Source of the DNA: Ruminococcus sp. UBA3280
GTDB taxonomy: Bacteria; Bacillota; Clostridia; Oscillospirales; Ruminococcaceae
Direction of reading: 5' to 3'
Length of the DNA: 9,444 bases
Assembly: GCA_002362175.1 (NCBI GenBank)
Contig: DETU01000037.1
Location: 1-9,444, forward strand
A program made the translations under genes and the position numbers. The first letter of the stretch is position 1. Every line of letters starts with the position of its first letter. The notes beneath the pieces are model-generated. The model saw nothing but the letters and a program-made list of their open reading frames with translations. It did no database searches and had not been told where the DNA came from. Below are positions 5,700-9,444 of the stretch, piece after piece.

Positions 5700-7361
5700 T
5701 TTACATCTTTTTCCCTCAAAAGCAATGCCATATTTAAGAATTTTCTTGTAACCTTCATTCACAAGACTAACTTCATACTGTCTGTCCTCAATCTGCTGTA
5801 AAGCCACATCACACATACTGTCAAGAGTTTCACCTTTACCGACTGACTTTATTTCCAGTACAACTGCAATTTCACGTGTGAGAACATTTTTAATCACAAT
5901 GTCATTTCTGCCTGTACCACTTTCACGGTTTGATTCAACAAGATATTCATCTGAGTATTCTAATAATCCCACAAGAAAACCGTGATAGAAATTTTCATAC
6001 CCATCATGATAGCTTATACTTTTCAATAACCACCTGTTTACTTCAAGTTCAAAAGTTTCAGCATCGCCACCAAGAACTGCATTGAGTAATACGCTTTTAT
6101 TTGCAATTCTGATTGATTCGTCAAACCACTGTCTGAATGTATTTTCATAAGTAGTAATAATCTCTGTGTTGGGAATTACCGCAGTAAAATAATTCTGTAT
6201 TCCCTTCTGATATATATTTGTAGGTTTCAGATAACCCGTATGGAGCAGGAAACTCCAAATATATTCAGATTTTACATTCATATTAGTATATGTGATGTCA
6301 TCATATAATGGTTTATCAATACTTTTGCCTGTTAATAGCTTTTCAATATCATCACGTATTCTTCTATCGCTTTTGGTAATAAGTTCATGAATAATATTGT
6401 TTGAACTTGTATTAACCCAATAAGTTTGAGGAATATGGTTCTTGTTATTCAAAGCAAACTGGATGTATTTCAATACACTCCACGGATTATATATCTCTGT
6501 TTCACCAAATAAATATCCATCATACCATTGCTTTATTTCTTCAAAGCAATCTGATAAATTATAATATCCCAAAAGCTTCCTGACTTCACTTTCAGTAAAT
6601 CCAAAATAAGATGCAAAAGAATTATCAGTCACAGAGTGAACAGAAAGATTGTTTAGTCCTGTAAAAATACTCTCTTTTGAAATACGCAGACAGCCTGTCA
6701 GAACGCCAAATTCAAGGGAATCATTGGTTTTAAGCACACTTTCAAAAACTGAACGTATCAGATTTATCATTTCGTCGTAGAATCCATTAAAATAAGCGTT
6801 TTCCAATGGAACATCGTACTCGTCTATAAGAACTATTACTTTTTGTTCATACACTTCATATAAACAGTTTGACAGAAAATTAAGTGATGTATTATACATT
6901 GAATAATCTCCACGGCGATTGCAGATATTCAAAAAATCTTCCTTATCAGAATCAAAAATTTTATCTGATTCAGCTATCTCTCTGTGTCTGCGAAACTCGT
7001 TTGAAATTATCCTTTTAAATTCAGTTAATGCCAACTCAAAACTGGGTTGCTTCATACTTTTTAAAGAAATACTGATAACAGGATACTGTCCTATATATTT
7101 ATGGTATTTCTCCCCTGCTCCAGATATTAAAAGTCTGTCAAAAAGATATGAATTATCCTCTTCCGTTTTCTCAAAAAATCTTCTGAGAATACTCATATTG
7201 AGTGTTTTGCCGAATCTTCTCGGACGTGTAAAAAGAGTAATTTTTGAACCGTTATCAAGAACATCTTTAATGAATAAGGTTTTATCTACGAAATAGTAAT
7301 CCTTGTCAATTATTTCTTTAAAATCTTCAATTCCTATCGGAATAGACTTAAGCTCGTTCAT
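5688..7361 (-). CDS. AAA-ATPase with C-terminal PD-(D/E)XK nuclease-like domain (DUF1703 family)
   Basis: The product is 557 aa from ATG 7361, with GAGG (plus strand 7369-7372) seven bases upstream. Residues about 1-240 match the AAA-ATPase_like domain: Walker A RPRRFGKT (46-53), Walker B VIVLIDEYD (175-183), and a sensor-like TGCLRISKESIFTGL segment (222-236). Residues about 450-550 form a PD-(D/E)XK fold: D487 in GRNDIVI, then E503-x-K505 in VLEIK, then Q522/Q523 in ALQQI. This is the DUF1703/PDDEXK_9 arrangement, at typical full length. The family is widespread and often multicopy in Clostridia and Bacteroidetes. Its function is not established; a nucleic-acid-cleaving NTPase, possibly in defence or a mobile locus, is a hypothesis. 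All nuclease-motif residues I can place are present. It has its own promoter and ends in the palindrome next to the att region. Confidence 0.88.
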   Translation of the reverse strand: MNELKSIPIGIEDFKEIIDKDYYFVDKTLFIKDVLDNGSKITLFTRPRRFGKTLNMSILRRFFEKTEEDNSYLFDRLLISGAGEKYHKYIGQYPVISISLKSMKQPSFELALTEFKRIISNEFRRHREIAESDKIFDSDKEDFLNICNRRGDYSMYNTSLNFLSNCLYEVYEQKVIVLIDEYDVPLENAYFNGFYDEMINLIRSVFESVLKTNDSLEFGVLTGCLRISKESIFTGLNNLSVHSVTDNSFASYFGFTESEVRKLLGYYNLSDCFEEIKQWYDGYLFGETEIYNPWSVLKYIQFALNNKNHIPQTYWVNTSSNNIIHELITKSDRRIRDDIEKLLTGKSIDKPLYDDITYTNMNVKSEYIWSFLLHTGYLKPTNIYQKGIQNYFTAVIPNTEIITTYENTFRQWFDESIRIANKSVLLNAVLGGDAETFELEVNRWLLKSISYHDGYENFYHGFLVGLLEYSDEYLVESNRESGTGRNDIVIKNVLTREIAVVLEIKSVGKGETLDSMCDVALQQIEDRQYEVSLVNEGYKKILKYGIAFEGKRCKIRV

Positions 7362-7400
7362 GCCATCACCTCACAGATTATATTAAATTATATTAAATAT

Positions 7401-7429
7401 ATTATACCATATTTCTGAGGACTTTACAA
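7401..7429 (-). promoter_or_regulatory. Predicted sigma-A promoter for the DUF1703-type gene
   Basis: On the minus strand TTGTAA (plus strand 7424-7429) and TATAAT (7401-7406) are separated by exactly 17 bases, with a TG extending the -10 box. A short direct repeat of TTATATTAAA follows in the leader. The gene is therefore probably transcribed on its own as well as by any read-through from the upstream ATPase gene. Confidence 0.68.
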
Positions 7430-7467
7430 GCTAATTACAATATTTAATTTGAATATAGATAGAGCAT

Positions 7468-9024
7468 TCACGCTGTTGCCTCAACGATAGTTTTGTCACC
7501 ATACTGAACGGTTTTTACACCAACTTTTTTATCTTTCAGAAAACTAAATGTAACAAGATAGCCTTTGTTCTGATGATAAATGTCAAGATAATCCGCAAGC
7601 TGCTGCTCTCCATCAGAATTATATTTATCACCATGCCATACTTTCAATTCAATGATATAACGCTGACCAAGATAATCTACTATAATATCAGTACGTCTAT
7701 GGTCACGGGTTTGGGCTTCAATATAATAGTTTCCAACTCCATTAATGATAGGACGAAGATATAGCAAGAAACATTTTCTTCCATCATCTTCAATAAACTT
7801 GTCGGTCTGAGTGCTGTAAATGTCATTGAAATGAATTACAAAACGTTCAAGTATCAGTTCCATATCAAGCTGACTGTTTTTTATAAATTCAGGCTTGTCA
7901 TAGTACCCTGCTCTAAAAATAGGAGTATTTTTCATTTCCTCAGATGTAAGCAACAAGTTATACAGACGTGTTTCAAAGATTCTGTTTGATATAACAAGTT
8001 CATTATTTTCAGCCTTAACAAATCCATATCTCATAAGATTCTTTACTGATTCATTATCTGGACTATATGGTACTTTTTCACCTTTAATAAGAATTCTGTA
8101 AAGATTATCCTTAATATCGGGATAATCCTCTATTTTATTTATAAGAGATTCAAATAGTGGATTTGTTTCTGCAAGAACAATTCCAACTGCTTTTACAATT
8201 CCGTCTTTCGTCCATAACTTAATGTCCTCATCAATATACTTACAGATTTTTGTTACAAGTACAGGATAACCTGACGTATAGTCATAAATAAGGTGTGATA
8301 TTTCTTCAATATTCATACCCGTATGATTGTCATTTTCGTATTCTTTAAGCATTCCTGAAATATCAGATACAGAAAAACTCATATCAATATCAAATTTTGC
8401 AGCTATATTCCACGGACTGTTATGCTTATGCTCACTATCAGGACGTATATTCTGTTTCAAGTTTCTTATATCATGTACTCCTGCAAGTATCACCGACTGA
8501 AATGTCGGATTTACATCTCTGTTAATATAACAAGCTCTCAATAATCCTAAAAAATCAAGAAACACTCGTTTATCAGAAGCACTGTCTACTTCATCAATCA
8601 TAAGCAGCAACGGTTTTGAAACATTACTGCACCATTTAGTGATTATTCTGAACAACATAGCCATTCGGACTGTTTTTCCGTCAGCTATTTCTTCAAGCTG
8701 TTTTCTTTGTTCATCAGGAATCACAATACTTTCATTGACAGAATCCAGTATTTCCTGAGCAAAAGCGATTACAAAACTCCCTGAATCCGTAAAATCCTCA
8801 TCAGTAAGATACTGAAAATCAAGACTTATCACATAATACTCATCTGCAAGAAATTTCTGTAACGCTTTGAGAGTAGTAGTCTTTCCGAACTGTCTGGCAC
8901 GATTGATTACAAAATATTCTCCGCTGTCAACCATTGACTTTATCTTTTCAAGTCTCTGAGTCAAGTCTACCATATAGTGCAGTTTAGGCTTGCAATCCCC
9001 TGTTATATTAAAATGTTTTCTCAT
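7468..9024 (-). CDS. AAA-like ATPase with C-terminal PD-(D/E)XK nuclease-like domain
   Basis: The product is 518 aa from ATG 9024, with AGGTGA (plus strand 9031-9036) upstream. Walker A is RARQFGKTT (42-50) and Walker B is LLLMIDEVDS (139-148), in an AAA-like (STAND-related) NTPase domain of about residues 15-290. Residues about 295-360 (KNLMRYGFVKAENNELVISN) look like a winged helix. The C-terminal region (about 430-500) carries D446 in RRTDIIVD, E459-x-K461 in IIELKVW, and Q474/Q475, the pattern of PD-(D/E)XK nucleases. Overall plan matches the neighbouring gene (NTPase then nuclease-like domain), but the sequences are clearly different families rather than a recent duplication. Function is unknown. 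The pair may form an accessory or defence-like cassette, which is inference from domain content and adjacency. Confidence 0.86.
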   Translation of the reverse strand: MRKHFNITGDCKPKLHYMVDLTQRLEKIKSMVDSGEYFVINRARQFGKTTTLKALQKFLADEYYVISLDFQYLTDEDFTDSGSFVIAFAQEILDSVNESIVIPDEQRKQLEEIADGKTVRMAMLFRIITKWCSNVSKPLLLMIDEVDSASDKRVFLDFLGLLRACYINRDVNPTFQSVILAGVHDIRNLKQNIRPDSEHKHNSPWNIAAKFDIDMSFSVSDISGMLKEYENDNHTGMNIEEISHLIYDYTSGYPVLVTKICKYIDEDIKLWTKDGIVKAVGIVLAETNPLFESLINKIEDYPDIKDNLYRILIKGEKVPYSPDNESVKNLMRYGFVKAENNELVISNRIFETRLYNLLLTSEEMKNTPIFRAGYYDKPEFIKNSQLDMELILERFVIHFNDIYSTQTDKFIEDDGRKCFLLYLRPIINGVGNYYIEAQTRDHRRTDIIVDYLGQRYIIELKVWHGDKYNSDGEQQLADYLDIYHQNKGYLVTFSFLKDKKVGVKTVQYGDKTIVEATA

Positions 9025-9054
9025 TGCTCATCACCTGCTTGCTTTATTTCTTAT

Positions 9055-9083
9055 ATTATATCACAAAAAGAAATGTAAATCAA
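9055..9083 (-). promoter_or_regulatory. Predicted sigma-A promoter for the AAA-like ATPase gene
   Basis: On the minus strand TTGATT (plus strand 9078-9083) and TATAAT (9055-9060) are separated by exactly 17 bases, with a TG dinucleotide just before the -10 box. The arrangement closely parallels the promoter of the neighbouring ATPase gene: TTGnnn, 17 bases, extended -10. Confidence 0.66.
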
Positions 9084-9274
9084 GTTAAATATCAGTATTA
9101 CAGTTGTAAAAAATCTGAAAGTATGCTACACAATGAAAAATAGTGATGGAAATGGAAAAAATAATACAGGAAATGTAATAAAAGGAGAAAAAGTATTTGA
9201 ACGGCAATATACTGAAGCAAACTGCAATATTGTTTGAAACACTTATCTTATGAATACCTGTCATTTCTTTACTC
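9084..9274. other. Intergenic stretch without a convincing gene
   Basis: This AT-rich gap lies upstream of the leftward ATPase promoter. A rightward ORF of 34 codons (9133-9237) is open but has no well-placed SD, and a 65-codon leftward ORF (9085-9282) is mostly hydrophobic and low-complexity, overlaps the end of the neighbouring CDS, and lacks a clear SD. I treat both as chance or remnant. I see no tRNA, no strong hairpin and no repeat array here. Confidence 0.4.
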
Positions 9275-9444
9275 CTATACAAACTTATAAGCAGAATGAA
9301 GAAGTTCTTCCATATTCGTTACAATTTTGTCAGTATTCAGTATCTTTATTTTAAATTTTTTCTTTCCAAAATCCATGATATGACGAAGATTTATTGTAAC
9401 ATCTCTATTTTCTGCAATTTTCAATATCCACTTTGCACAATTAT
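9275..9444 (-). CDS. Unrecognised protein, C-terminal end only
   Basis: A leftward frame enters from the window edge and runs 55 codons to a TAG at 9275-9277. The readable C-terminus is charged and mixed alpha/beta in character, with CAKWILKIAENRD near the edge, then MDFGKKKFKIKI, and ending MEELLHSAYKFV. I do not recognise the family. Its regular composition and the absence of stops suggest a real gene whose N-terminal part lies beyond the window, though an open frame this short is weak evidence. It is transcribed in the same direction as the two ATPase genes. Confidence 0.5.
   Translation of the reverse strand, partial: NCAKWILKIAENRDVTINLRHIMDFGKKKFKIKILNTDKIVTNMEELLHSAYKFV

Noticed and set aside
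9133..9237. Rightward 34-codon ORF in the right-hand gap
   Set aside because: It has no well-placed SD or promoter, and it is short in AT-rich DNA. It could be a gene remnant but cannot be supported.
1..9444. CRISPR array or retron/reverse-transcriptase system
   Set aside because: No regularly spaced long direct repeats and no Cas or reverse-transcriptase motifs were seen on either strand.

Overview
The window looks like AT-rich, low-GC Gram-positive DNA, probably a gut or rumen Clostridia (Ruminococcus-like). I base this on Shine-Dalgarno (SD) sites of the AAAGGA/AGGTGAT type, consensus sigma-A-like promoters, the MobV/Tyr-integrase module, and a pair of large AAA-ATPase/PD-(D/E)XK proteins of a kind common in that group. 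The genus assignment is inference.

Positions 1-5557 read as the right part of an integrative mobilizable element. A leftward XRE-type regulator (1-772, C-terminus off the window) is divergent from a rightward series of genes: a DUF3987 helicase-like ATPase (914-2365), a small excisionase/HTH protein (2477-2746), a structured 2782-2882 segment that is a candidate oriT, a MobV relaxase (2920-4101) and a tyrosine integrase (4217-5416). The divergent start region carries two overlapping, oppositely directed promoters whose -10 boxes sit on one 10-bp inverted repeat, an apparent repressor switch. Between the ATPase and the excisionase-like gene lie six 9-nt repeat units, three per orientation. No conjugation (T4SS) or coupling-protein gene is visible, so transfer would depend on a helper element.

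After the integrase come a pair of 11-nt direct repeats, a strong terminator reading leftward, and a 45-bp 3' half of an initiator tRNA-fMet gene on the minus strand, ending exactly at the anticodon loop. This is the expected attachment core. The 5' half of the tRNA does not follow it. Simple integration in this orientation should rebuild the tRNA on the integrase side, so the junction suggests a tandem array, the excised circular form, or loss of the tRNA 5' half.

Positions 5558-9444 carry a repeat-rich AGGGTA cluster, two leftward AAA-ATPase/PD-(D/E)XK proteins (5688-7361 and 7468-9024), each with its own SD and extended -10 promoter, a roughly 250-nt gap with no convincing gene, and the C-terminal end of an unrecognised leftward CDS (9275-9444). 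This right-hand part could be the neighbouring element, the other end of the same circular element, or chromosome.
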